Shown: positions 16,478 through 24,234 of the stretch, piece after piece
How the letters are laid out: each line of letters opens with the position of its first letter
How positions within the stretch are numbered: position 1 is the first letter of the stretch
Source of the DNA: Pseudomonas nicosulfuronedens
GTDB taxonomy: Bacteria > Pseudomonadota > Gammaproteobacteria > Pseudomonadales > Pseudomonadaceae
Length of the DNA: 64,000 nucleotides
Reading direction: 5' to 3'
Assembly (NCBI RefSeq): GCF_005877905.1
Contig: NZ_SWDV01000027.1
Span: forward strand, 1-64,000
Position numbers and translations under genes: made by a program
The notes under the pieces: model-generated
What the model was told of the DNA's origin: nothing
The model's database searches: none
What the model saw: the letters and a program-made list of their open reading frames with translations, nothing else

Positions 16478-17182
16478 TCAGACTAATCCAGCCAGCTTCA
16501 GCCAGTGATGGTAGAACCCTTCCGCCACACGGTTCATGGCCGCCACCCGCTGCGGCAGGTTGGCAAGCATCACGTCAGCACTTTCCTGACTCGGCTGGCT
16601 CGGATCGAGGTATTCCGGGAAGCCATTGACCCAGCCGCTGACCAGCTCTTCGGTCATTTCCGGATGCCCCTGCAGACCAAGGATGCGCTCGCCAAAGCTG
16701 AACGCCTGGTTCTCGCACCAGGGGCTGGAGAGCAGGCGCGTAGCGCCTTCGGGAATGTCGAAGGTATCGCCATGCCACTGGTAGATCGGGAACTCCTCGG
16801 GCAGGTGCGCCAGCCACGGGCTCTGCCCTTCCTGGCGGCGCATCGGCTGCCAGCCCAGTTCGGTGTACGGCAGGCGGTGGATATCGGCGCCCAGCGCCTT
16901 GGCCAGCAACTGACCACCCAGGCAGTGGCCGACCATCGGCACGTCGCGTTCGATGAAGCGGCGAATCGCGGCGATCTCGGCGCGCAACCATGGCAGGTCG
17001 TCGTTCACACTCATGGGGCCACCCATGATGGCGACGGCTTTCGGTCGTTCCAGGTCGTAGCCTTGCAACTCGCCCAGATCGGCGCGAAGCACGTCGAACG
17101 GCAGTTGCAGACGATCGAGCACCGCCCCCAGGTGGCCGGGCGGACAGAAATCGACGTGGGTCAGGATCAGGATATCGGTCAT
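16478..17182 (-). CDS. Class I glutamine amidotransferase (GMP synthase-like domain)
   Basis: A stand-alone 234-residue glutaminase domain. The catalytic triad is Cys87 (VGHCLGGQLL), His173 and Glu175 (QGHPEM). YQWHGDTFDIPEGA is the usual substrate-side motif. Such free-standing proteins hydrolyse glutamine or gamma-glutamyl compounds, and their acceptor partners are mostly unknown. Closeness to the putrescine operon makes a gamma-glutamyl-polyamine role conceivable, but the genes are convergent and the motif pattern is closer to GuaA-type domains than to PuuD. The start chosen is MTDILILTH; a longer frame upstream is not supported by a domain. Confidence 0.88.
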   Translation of the reverse strand: MTDILILTHVDFCPPGHLGAVLDRLQLPFDVLRADLGELQGYDLERPKAVAIMGGPMSVNDDLPWLRAEIAAIRRFIERDVPMVGHCLGGQLLAKALGADIHRLPYTELGWQPMRRQEGQSPWLAHLPEEFPIYQWHGDTFDIPEGATRLLSSPWCENQAFSFGERILGLQGHPEMTEELVSGWVNGFPEYLDPSQPSQESADVMLANLPQRVAAMNRVAEGFYHHWLKLAGLV

Positions 17183-17283
17183 GGTTACCTCCGCGCCGCA
17201 GTCTGCCGCATCGGTGGCGAGGAGGAAACCGGGCGTGTCCGCAAGGTCGTTCTTGCACTGCTGCCGCCCACGCACGAAGAAAG

Positions 17284-17312
17284 GCGCGCCGCCACTGCTG
17301 GCAACGGCGCGC
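17284..17312 (-). terminator. Possible terminator hairpin after the RraB-family gene
   Basis: GCGCGCCG (17284-17291) pairs with CGGCGCGC (17305-17312). On the minus strand a C-T-rich tract (CTTTCTT) follows. It is about 70 bases beyond the RraB-family stop codon. Loop size and the imperfect T-tract make this tentative. Confidence 0.4.
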
Positions 17313-17384
17313 ATTTTCATCTTTGCGGGTAGAGACGCGGGTAGAAGATCGGCCGTCCTGCGACGGCTCAACGACGTGTTGCGA

Positions 17385-17723
17385 TCAACGCAGGGAGGTG
17401 ACCTCCTGGGTCACACCCCATCCATCGAGTGTACCGCCCAGTGGCACCACGACTTCCTCAAGGTCGTGTTCGAAATCGCCGATGGCGGCATGGGTGGCGA
17501 ACATCACCTTGCTGATCTGCAGGTTCCAGCCGCCGTCATCGCGCGCTTCGACCTGGGTTCTCAGCGACTCGCCGCGAAACTGCCGGGCAGCTTTGCGGGC
17601 GTTCTGTTCATCGGAAAAGATGGCGAAAAAATCGATGGGATGAATACGAGCGAAATCGAAACCACCTTCCTTCATCCGGCGCAACACGTTGACGCTGATA
17701 TCCTCCGAGAGGGGCTTTTCCAT
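17385..17723 (-). CDS. RraB-family protein (RNase E inhibitor family)
   Basis: A 112-residue protein that matches the regulator of RNase E activity B family in pattern: an N-terminal helix, the strand IDFFAIFSDEQNARKAA, a central strand with GGWNLQIS, and the diagnostic ending PLGGTLDGWGVTQ. In E. coli RraB binds RNase E and changes mRNA decay; that role is not proven for this small version. A strong AGGAGGT is seven bases before the ATG of MEKPLSED, which fixes the start and predicts good expression. It appears monocistronic. Confidence 0.75.
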   Translation of the reverse strand: MEKPLSEDISVNVLRRMKEGGFDFARIHPIDFFAIFSDEQNARKAARQFRGESLRTQVEARDDGGWNLQISKVMFATHAAIGDFEHDLEEVVVPLGGTLDGWGVTQEVTSLR

Positions 17724-18003
17724 GGTACGCACCTCCTTTCGAGACGTTCAGAGTGTATTCCCCGCCAACGAACACGCCCTGCGCGGGCGTATTCCGGGCA
17801 CTTCAGTGTGCCGCCGGGAAACGTCAAATGACGCAACGTCCCCCGAAATGGTGGCCAACTCCGCCGAACGCGCCGAGCGGCGCAGCGGAAATCTCCCGGC
17901 CACATTTCTCAGCGTAGCGTCTGGCGGCGCGCCCTGCCGCTACTTTGACGCTAACGCCCATTCGGCGGCGACAGGCGGCAGCCGGATGGCGCCGTCCGGG
18001 AAG
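17724..18003. other. Intergenic, nothing recognised
   Basis: 280 bases between two leftward genes. It holds the promoter and ribosome binding site of the RraB-family gene (AGGAGGT just right of 17723). I see no further gene, strong hairpin or repeat. Confidence 0.4.
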
Positions 18004-18687
18004 CTATCCACCCAGCGCCAGGCAGATGCCGGTCATCGCCACGCCCAGCGCGGCAAAACCGACGGCGCCCTGCCACGGCCGACCGCCGGCCCAGCGCGCC
18101 AGCAGCCAACCCAGCCCGAACATCAGCAGCAGGCCCGTGACCTGTGCCATGCGCAGCGCCAACAGGTCGTCATGAATGACCAGCAGCGGCAGGATGATCG
18201 GCAAGGTCGCGACGAAGGTATGGCCGGCCAGGATCAGCCACGCGAGCCAATGCTCGCGACCCAGGCTCGGGGCCTCCCCGGTGCCGAGCAATGATTTCAG
18301 GAAGTTGCTGCGCAGACGCTGGACGTCACTGCTCTGCAGGTGATCCACCATCAGGTCCGGGAGGAATTCCCGCAGGCCTTCGCGAAAGCTCCTCTCGTCC
18401 TCCGACCCACGCAAGGCGCGCAGGCCTGCGTGCCGATGCTCGCGGTCCACGCGCATGCCGACCAGGGTCATCAGGGCATCGACCATGCCCCACGCCAGGT
18501 TGCAGCCCAGCGCCGCCAGCACCAGTTGCTGCCGTCCCGCGCCATCCGCCGCGGTGGGAATGACGGAGATGATGGTCAGCGCCATGATCACCCCGAAGGC
18601 GACTTCGCTGAGCCGGTCGAACGGATCGGTCAGGTCGCCCCAGGCCTTGTTCCAGGCGGTTTTCCAGGAAAGTCGCGATCGCTCCAC
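18004..18687 (-). CDS. VIT-like integral membrane protein
   Basis: A 227-residue membrane protein with about five hydrophobic segments. The first half carries LSEVAFGVIMALTIISVIPTAADG and LGCNLAWGMVDALMTLVG, a pattern seen in the VIT/CCC1 iron and manganese transporter relatives. A charged soluble stretch (residues about 85-150) separates it from three C-terminal helices. The key metal-binding glutamates of true VIT proteins are not obvious, so transport function is uncertain. The start is taken at a GTG with GGAG eight bases upstream; thirteen more codons are open further upstream. Confidence 0.6.
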   Translation of the reverse strand: MERSRLSWKTAWNKAWGDLTDPFDRLSEVAFGVIMALTIISVIPTAADGAGRQQLVLAALGCNLAWGMVDALMTLVGMRVDREHRHAGLRALRGSEDERSFREGLREFLPDLMVDHLQSSDVQRLRSNFLKSLLGTGEAPSLGREHWLAWLILAGHTFVATLPIILPLLVIHDDLLALRMAQVTGLLLMFGLGWLLARWAGGRPWQGAVGFAALGVAMTGICLALGG

Positions 18688-18842
18688 GAATCGGGCTCCT
18701 TGGCTGCATTGTCGCCCCGGCCGCAACCCGGCCAGGGCGGATTCTCAGTACGCAGTCTAAAGGGAGCGTCCGCTGGCGGCGTTGACCGCAGCCGTTCTCC
18801 GGGGCATTCGCGAAACGGACCGTGAACGCCTGCGCGTTGCGC

Positions 18843-19601
18843 TCAGCGGCTGAGCCAGGCCATCACCCAGCGGTTGATTGCCGGCGGCGACAACTGGCCG
18901 GACCAGTACATGGCGCGGAACATCGCTCCGATGGGCCGATGCACGCCGCCGCTCTGCGCCTGTCGCCACGCGGCCCGGGCAATATCCTCGGCTACCAGGG
19001 TGACGCCCAGGCGGCGCAGCACCGGCGGCTCGAAGGTCTGGCTGGCAACCATCGGCGTGCGCACGAACGGCGGCATCAGGTCGGCAACGCGGATGCCCAG
19101 CTCGCGCCATTCCAGCTCCAGCGCCTCGGTCAGCCCGCGCACCGCGAACTTCGAGGCCGAGTAACTGGCCATCTGCGGCACGCCATAGAGTCCGGATGCC
19201 GAGCCCATGTTCAACACCTGCGCGCCCGGCGTGCGCTTGAGGTACGGCAGCGCGGCGTAGCAGCAATTGAGCACGCCCTGCACGTTGATGGCGATGATGC
19301 GATTGTGCTCGGCCAGGCTGATGTCCTCGAAGCGGCCGAAACGCAGGATGCCTGCGCAATTGAACAGCAGGCGCAGATGGCCGTCGTGTGTGTCGGCGAA
19401 CTCGCGCACCGCCGCCGTCACCGCCTCGGCGTCGGTGACGTCCAGCGCCCGCTGCCAGGCGCCGCCCAGCTCGGCAGACAGTGCCGCCAGCGGCTCAGGA
19501 TTGAGGTCGATCAGGCCGACGCGCCAGCCGCGCTGATGGAACAGTTTCGCGGTGGCGGCGCCGATGCCCGAGGCGGCCCCGCTGATGAGGATGGTGTTCA
19601 T
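18843..19601 (-). CDS. Short-chain dehydrogenase/reductase
   Basis: A 252-residue classical SDR. The cofactor motif is GAASGIG (8-14), NCAG follows the fourth strand, and the catalytic Ser134, Tyr147 and Lys151 (YSASK) are present. The ATG overlaps the stop of the esterase gene by four bases. In this operon it would oxidise a secondary alcohol to the ketone used by the Baeyer-Villiger enzyme, or act on the hydrolysis product; this is inferred from context. Asp32 at the end of the second strand (GLIDLN) suggests NAD preference. Confidence 0.9.
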   Translation of the reverse strand: MNTILISGAASGIGAATAKLFHQRGWRVGLIDLNPEPLAALSAELGGAWQRALDVTDAEAVTAAVREFADTHDGHLRLLFNCAGILRFGRFEDISLAEHNRIIAINVQGVLNCCYAALPYLKRTPGAQVLNMGSASGLYGVPQMASYSASKFAVRGLTEALELEWRELGIRVADLMPPFVRTPMVASQTFEPPVLRRLGVTLVAEDIARAAWRQAQSGGVHRPIGAMFRAMYWSGQLSPPAINRWVMAWLSR

Positions 19602-20560
19602 CGCTGCACTCCTTGCATGGGGGCGACCTGTAGATGGCTGGCGACAAAATGGGCTACGTCCTGCAAGGCTCGGTCGGCCACGTCCAGCAACCCAGCGTGG
19701 GCCTGGAACACATGCCAGCAACCGGGGAAGCGCTGCAGCTCGACCGTCGCGCCGTAACGCCGCGCAGCGGCGACGAAGCGCAGGCTGTCATTGCGCAGCA
19801 CTTCGTCCTCGCCGACCTGGATCAGCAACGGTGGCAGGCCGGTGAGGTCGGCATACAGCGGCGACAGTTGCGCATCGGCGCGCGGCACGCCCGGCGGGCA
19901 GAACATGCCCATGGCGCTGTCTATCCAGGCGCGGGTGATCAGCGGATCGCCCGCCGCCGGTGCGTGCAAATGCTCACCGGTGAGATCGGTGACCGGCGAG
20001 AAGGTCACTAAAGCCCCCGGAGTCGGCAGGTTCTGGGCCTTGGCCTGCAACGCCAGCTGCAAGGTCAGGTGACCGCCGGCGGAATCCCCGGCCACCGCGA
20101 TGGCTGCCGCGGGAATGCCCTTGTCCAGTAACGCGCGGTAGGCCGCCACGGCATCCTCACGCTGGGCGGGGAAGCGATGCTCGGGCGCCAGGCGGTAGTC
20201 GAGCACCCAGACCTCGGCCTTGCAGCGCCGCGCCAGGTTGGCGGTGATCGCCCGGTGCGTGGCGGGCGAGCCGATCAGGTAGGCGCCGCCGTGAAGGTAG
20301 AGGATCACCCGGCCCTCACCACCACGGTCGGGCCGCCAGACTTCGGCAGGTACGCCGCCCAGGTTCGTTTGCTCGCAATGCACACCCCGAGGCGTCAACG
20401 TCGCGGCCGTCAGCCCGCGCAATAGCGCGCGTTGCGCCTTCACCGGCAGTTGCGGCCCCATCAGGCCGCGAAACAGCAGGTTGAGGGTGCCGCGCAGGGT
20501 GGCGGTGAGCAGTTTCTGGCGGGTCGACAGCGTTACCACGGGTTCAACGGATGCAGTCAT
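19598..20560 (-). CDS. Alpha/beta hydrolase, hormone-sensitive lipase family
   Basis: A 320-residue esterase. The oxyanion-hole motif HGG (90-92, LYLHGGAYLIG), nucleophile Ser160 in GDSAGG, Asp252 (VGEDEVLRND) and His283 complete the HSL-family machinery. The enzyme most likely hydrolyses the ester or lactone made by the neighbouring Baeyer-Villiger monooxygenase. Its start overlaps the monooxygenase 3' end by 17 bases and its stop overlaps the SDR start, so the three are one translationally coupled operon. Confidence 0.92.
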   Translation of the reverse strand: MTASVEPVVTLSTRQKLLTATLRGTLNLLFRGLMGPQLPVKAQRALLRGLTAATLTPRGVHCEQTNLGGVPAEVWRPDRGGEGRVILYLHGGAYLIGSPATHRAITANLARRCKAEVWVLDYRLAPEHRFPAQREDAVAAYRALLDKGIPAAAIAVAGDSAGGHLTLQLALQAKAQNLPTPGALVTFSPVTDLTGEHLHAPAAGDPLITRAWIDSAMGMFCPPGVPRADAQLSPLYADLTGLPPLLIQVGEDEVLRNDSLRFVAAARRYGATVELQRFPGCWHVFQAHAGLLDVADRALQDVAHFVASHLQVAPMQGVQR

Positions 20561-22019
20561 AGTCGGCGAACTCCGGCTGACGGGTCTGTTGGCGGTAGCG
20601 GAAGGTGAAGCCCGGCCAGTTCACGGTATTGCGGCCGCTTTCGGTCTTGTACCAGCTGCTGCAACCGCGCTCCCAGATGGTGTGCTGCAGGTCGTGCTGC
20701 AACTGGCGGTTGAAGCCCTGCTGCGCCTGTGGCTTGAGGTCCAGGTACTTCAGGCCCTCGCGCTGAATCCGCTGCAGGCAGCCGAGCACGTAGGGGAACT
20801 GGCTCTCCAGCATGTAGATGATGGAGTTGTGTCCCAGGTTGGTGTTCGGCCCGTAGAGGATGAAGAAGTTGGGGAAACCGCTGACGCTGATGCCCTTGTA
20901 GGCCTCGGCACCGTCGCTCCAGGCCTGGTTCAGCTCACGGCCGCCCAGGCCGGTGATACGCATCGGCGCGAGGAACTCAGTGGCGGCGAATCCGGTGCCG
21001 TAGATAAGGGTGTCCACCGGATGCCGCACACCGTCGCGGGTGACGATGGCGTCTTCGGTGACCTCGCGGATGCCGGCATCCACCAGCTTCACGTTGCTGC
21101 GCGCCAGCGCCGGGTAATAGTCGTTGCTGATCAGGATGCGCTTGCAGCCCATGGGGTAGTCCGGCTGCAACCGCGCGCGCAGCTGCGGGTCGGTGATGCT
21201 CTTGCGCATGTGCAGGTGGAAGCTGATCCGCATGAACTTCATCATCGGCGGAAACACGGTAAAGGCCAGTGCCCGCGCCTCGTGCTGGACGTACTTCAGG
21301 CCGCGGTCCAGGCGCTGCAGCCAAGGCAGGCGCGCCTTGATGCGGCGTTCCCAGTCGGCGTAGGGACGGTCCGGCTTGGGGATCACATAGGCAGCACTGC
21401 GCTGGAACAGCAGCAGCTCGGCTACCTTCGGGGCGATCTGCGGGACGAACTGGATGGCACTGGCGCCGGTGCCGACGACCGCGACGCGCTTGCCCTCCAG
21501 CGGCGCACCGTGGTCCCACTGCGCGGAATGGAAGGCCTTGCCCTGGAAGCGCTCGATACCCGGCAGCTTCGGGATCAGCGGGCGGCTCAACTGGCCGAGG
21601 GCACAGACCACCGACTGGGCGCGCAGCTCCTCACCGTCGGCGCAGGTCACTCGCCACTCTCCAGCCGCTTCATCGAAGCTCGCCTCGCGCACTTCGCAGT
21701 TGAAGCGGATGCGTTCGCGCAGGCGGTACTTGTCCGCGCAGTGCCGGGCGTAATCGAGGATTTCCGCCTGGGGCGCGAACTTGCGCGACCAGTCGGCCTT
21801 GGGTTCGAAGGAAAAGGAATACAGGTGCGAAGGCACGTCGCAGGCGGCGCCCGGATAGACGTTCTCACGCCAGCAGCCACCAACGTCGGCGGCCTTTTCG
21901 AGGATCAGGAAGTCGCCGATCCCGGCCTTCTGCAGGCGGATCGCCAACCCCAGGCCGGCAAAGCCGGCACCGATGATCAGCACGCGCGGAGCGGCTGATC
22001 GGCGGGAAGGTGTTGTCAT
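20544..22019 (-). CDS. Flavin monooxygenase, Baeyer-Villiger type
   Basis: A 491-residue NADPH- and FAD-dependent oxygenase. FAD binding is at GAGFAG (17-22) and NADPH binding at GTGASA (183-188). The full Baeyer-Villiger fingerprint FxGxxxHxxxW occurs as FQGKAFHSAQW (158-168). Such enzymes insert oxygen next to a ketone to form an ester. It is the first gene of the leftward operon with an esterase and an SDR, and is divergent from an AraC regulator. The natural ketone is unknown; linear or cyclic aliphatic ketones are usual for the group. Confidence 0.93.
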   Translation of the reverse strand: MTTPSRRSAAPRVLIIGAGFAGLGLAIRLQKAGIGDFLILEKAADVGGCWRENVYPGAACDVPSHLYSFSFEPKADWSRKFAPQAEILDYARHCADKYRLRERIRFNCEVREASFDEAAGEWRVTCADGEELRAQSVVCALGQLSRPLIPKLPGIERFQGKAFHSAQWDHGAPLEGKRVAVVGTGASAIQFVPQIAPKVAELLLFQRSAAYVIPKPDRPYADWERRIKARLPWLQRLDRGLKYVQHEARALAFTVFPPMMKFMRISFHLHMRKSITDPQLRARLQPDYPMGCKRILISNDYYPALARSNVKLVDAGIREVTEDAIVTRDGVRHPVDTLIYGTGFAATEFLAPMRITGLGGRELNQAWSDGAEAYKGISVSGFPNFFILYGPNTNLGHNSIIYMLESQFPYVLGCLQRIQREGLKYLDLKPQAQQGFNRQLQHDLQHTIWERGCSSWYKTESGRNTVNWPGFTFRYRQQTRQPEFADYDCIR

Positions 22020-22099
22020 TGTTGTGCTCCCGGTTTCGAAGTCCGCACGGCGGCGGATGACAACATCCTAGTGCGACTTCCTGCCACGGGTTATGGCAT

Positions 22100-22137
22100 A
22101 GTCGGACATAAAATTGTGACTTTCGGTCACTCCGACT
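22100..22137. promoter_or_regulatory. Nested inverted repeats before the AraC gene
   Basis: AGTCGGA (22100-22106) and TCCGACT (22131-22137) form a perfect outer repeat, and GTGAC-TTTCG-GTCAC (22116-22130) forms an inner one. The element sits 13 bases before the AraC-type regulator start in the divergent promoter region. It may be an operator, an autoregulatory site or a leader hairpin. Confidence 0.45.
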
Positions 22138-22149
22138 TCCGAGGTTCCG

Positions 22150-23166
22150 ATGCCTGCCACCCCACCCTGGTCGCCCCGGCGCAGCGCCATCAGCGTGCAG
22201 CTCATGGCCCAGTTCGGCCTTGACCACGGCATGACCCTGGAACAGTGCCTGGACGGCACCGGGCTGGACATCGGCGTGCTGGCCAACCCCGGCGCCGAGG
22301 TGGAAGCCACCCAGGAACTGGAGCTGCTGCGCAATATCAACCGGCACATTGGTCAACGCCCCGGTATCGGCCTCAAGGCCGGCCTGCGCTATCACCTCAA
22401 CACCTATGGCATCTGGGGCTTCGCCCTGCTCAGCAGCTCGACCTTCCTCAGCGCGGCGCACCTGGGCCTGCGCTACCTCGACCTGACCTATGCCTTCCAC
22501 CGCATGACGCTGGAGGAACACGACGGCGAGGCGCATCTGCTGCTGGACGATGCGGCCGTGCCGGAAGACCTGCGCGACTTCCTCATCGACCGCGACGGCG
22601 GCGGCGTGCTGCGTATCCAACGCGACCTCACCAACCAGCCGCCACCGATCCGCCAGGCACTGTTCCGCCGCGAGGCGCCGGCCGACCTGCAGCCTTACCT
22701 CGACGAACTGGGAGTGAAACCGCTGTTCGGTCAGGTGGAAAACCGCATCGTCTTCGACAGCCGTATTCTCGAACTACCGCTGCCCGGCGCCAATCCGGAA
22801 GTAGCGCGCCGCTGCGAGGAACAATGCCGCGCCCTGCTCGCCCGGCGCCAGGTGCGCACCGGGCTGTCCGGACAGATCCGCGATCGTCTGCTGGGCACGC
22901 CGGGGCGGCTGCCGGACATGGAACAACTGGCGGATGAACTGCACATGACGTCGCGCACGCTGCGCCGCCGGCTGGAAACCGAAGGCAGCAGCTATCGCGC
23001 GCTGCTAGACGAGGTGCGCCAGGCGCTGGCCGAGGAGTTGCTGGCCACGGGGGCGATTCGTCTGGAGGAGATTGCCGAGCGGCTCGGCTATGGCGAGGTG
23101 TCGAACTTCATTCACGCCTTCCGCCGCTGGAAAGGCGTGACACCGGGGCGTTTCCGCCGCAGCTGA
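22150..23166 (+). CDS. AraC-family transcriptional regulator
   Basis: A 338-residue activator-type regulator. Residues about 15-200 form the arabinose-binding-like sensor region of the OruR/ArgR-like AraC subgroup (ISVQLMAQFGLDHGM). The C-terminal about 100 residues carry two helix-turn-helix units, the second with RLEEIAERLGYGEVSNFIHAFRRWKGVTPGRFR. Divergent placement next to the monooxygenase operon makes it the likely regulator of ketone breakdown, sensing a substrate or intermediate. Its start is preceded by CCGAGGTTCCG, a moderate ribosome binding site. Confidence 0.9.
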   Translation: MPATPPWSPRRSAISVQLMAQFGLDHGMTLEQCLDGTGLDIGVLANPGAEVEATQELELLRNINRHIGQRPGIGLKAGLRYHLNTYGIWGFALLSSSTFLSAAHLGLRYLDLTYAFHRMTLEEHDGEAHLLLDDAAVPEDLRDFLIDRDGGGVLRIQRDLTNQPPPIRQALFRREAPADLQPYLDELGVKPLFGQVENRIVFDSRILELPLPGANPEVARRCEEQCRALLARRQVRTGLSGQIRDRLLGTPGRLPDMEQLADELHMTSRTLRRRLETEGSSYRALLDEVRQALAEELLATGAIRLEEIAERLGYGEVSNFIHAFRRWKGVTPGRFRRS

Positions 23167-23180
23167 GTGTTCTCGGGAGC

Positions 23181-23966
23181 TTAGAAGACCAGCTTGTAGC
23201 CGATCATCGCCAGCATCACAGCCAGGCACGGCCGCAGGATGCCGTCCGGAATGCGTCCGGCCAGGTGGCTGCCGACGTAGATGCCCGGCAGCGAGCCGAT
23301 CAGCAGGTAGCCCAGCAGGCCCCAGTCCATGTTGCCCATGCTGGCGTGGCCGAGGCCGGCGACCAGGGTGAGCGGTACGGCGTGGGCGATCTCGGTACCG
23401 ACCAGACGGCGGGTGGCGAGGAAGGGATAAAGGATGAACAGCGCCACGGTGCCCAGCGCGCCGGCGCCGATGGAGGTCAGCGCGACCATCGCGCCGAGGA
23501 TGGCGCCGGTGATCACGGTCAGGGTGTTCAGCTTCGAGCCGCTGAAGTGGAAGCTGTCGCCGGCATGGCGCTGGGCGAAGGCCAGCACCTGCTTCTTGAA
23601 CAGTACCGCCAGCGCAGTGAGCAGCAGCACGACACCCAGGGCGTTCTTGATCACGGCGTTCATGGCCGCGGTATCGGTGTGCAGACTGTGCAGGAACAGC
23701 AGCGTCAGCGCCGCCGCCGGGACGCTGCCCAGGGCCAGCCAACCCGTGATGCGCCAGTCGATGTTGTCGTTCTTGCGGTGAACCAGGACGCCGCCGGACT
23801 TGGTGATGGCGGCATAGAGCAGGTCGGTACCCACTGCAGCGGCGGGGTTGATACCGAACCAGAGGAGAATCGGCGTCATCAGCGAACCGCCGCCGACACC
23901 GGTCATTCCCACGATAAAGCCAACGACAAGACCCGCGATTACGAAACCGATATTGCCAACATCCAT
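23181..23966 (-). CDS. TauE/SafE-family membrane exporter
   Basis: A 261-residue membrane protein with about eight hydrophobic helices. The family signature GMTGVGGGSLMTPILL lies in the first repeat, and GAMVALTSIGAGALGT in the second. Members export sulfite, sulfonates or other small anions; the substrate here is unknown. AGGA lies eight bases before the ATG. An AT-rich region upstream (23970-24110) probably carries its promoter. It is convergent with the AraC gene, 14 bases apart. Confidence 0.88.
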   Translation of the reverse strand: MDVGNIGFVIAGLVVGFIVGMTGVGGGSLMTPILLWFGINPAAAVGTDLLYAAITKSGGVLVHRKNDNIDWRITGWLALGSVPAAALTLLFLHSLHTDTAAMNAVIKNALGVVLLLTALAVLFKKQVLAFAQRHAGDSFHFSGSKLNTLTVITGAILGAMVALTSIGAGALGTVALFILYPFLATRRLVGTEIAHAVPLTLVAGLGHASMGNMDWGLLGYLLIGSLPGIYVGSHLAGRIPDGILRPCLAVMLAMIGYKLVF

Positions 23967-24194
23967 CTACGCGTCCTGACTGGCGAAACTGATCACCTCG
24001 TGGTGTGGGCGGCAGGATAACGGCTTTTCTTATAATCCATTAGATCGATGTGGTCTTACTTTATAACTGCTTTTTACCGTTAGTTTGGTTGCTTATTTCT
24101 CGTCCGAGGTCTCTGGCACGGGCCTTGTAGGAGCTCACTGTGCGCATGATCGCGGGCATGAATCGCCCCTGCTGGGAGCTCCGCTGTGGGAACG

Positions 24195-24219
24195 AAAAAG
24201 GGGCCCGAAGGCCCCTTTT
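24195..24219 (-). terminator. Terminator with UUCG tetraloop after the LTA-synthase-like gene
   Basis: GGGGCC (24200-24205) and GGCCCC (24210-24215) pair around CGAA, read as a C-UUCG-G tetraloop in the minus-strand transcript. It is flanked by an A-tract and a T-tract, so it can end transcription in both directions. It lies 15 bases past the stop codon. Confidence 0.85.
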
Positions 24220-24234
24220 CCACTTAGCGCTCGA

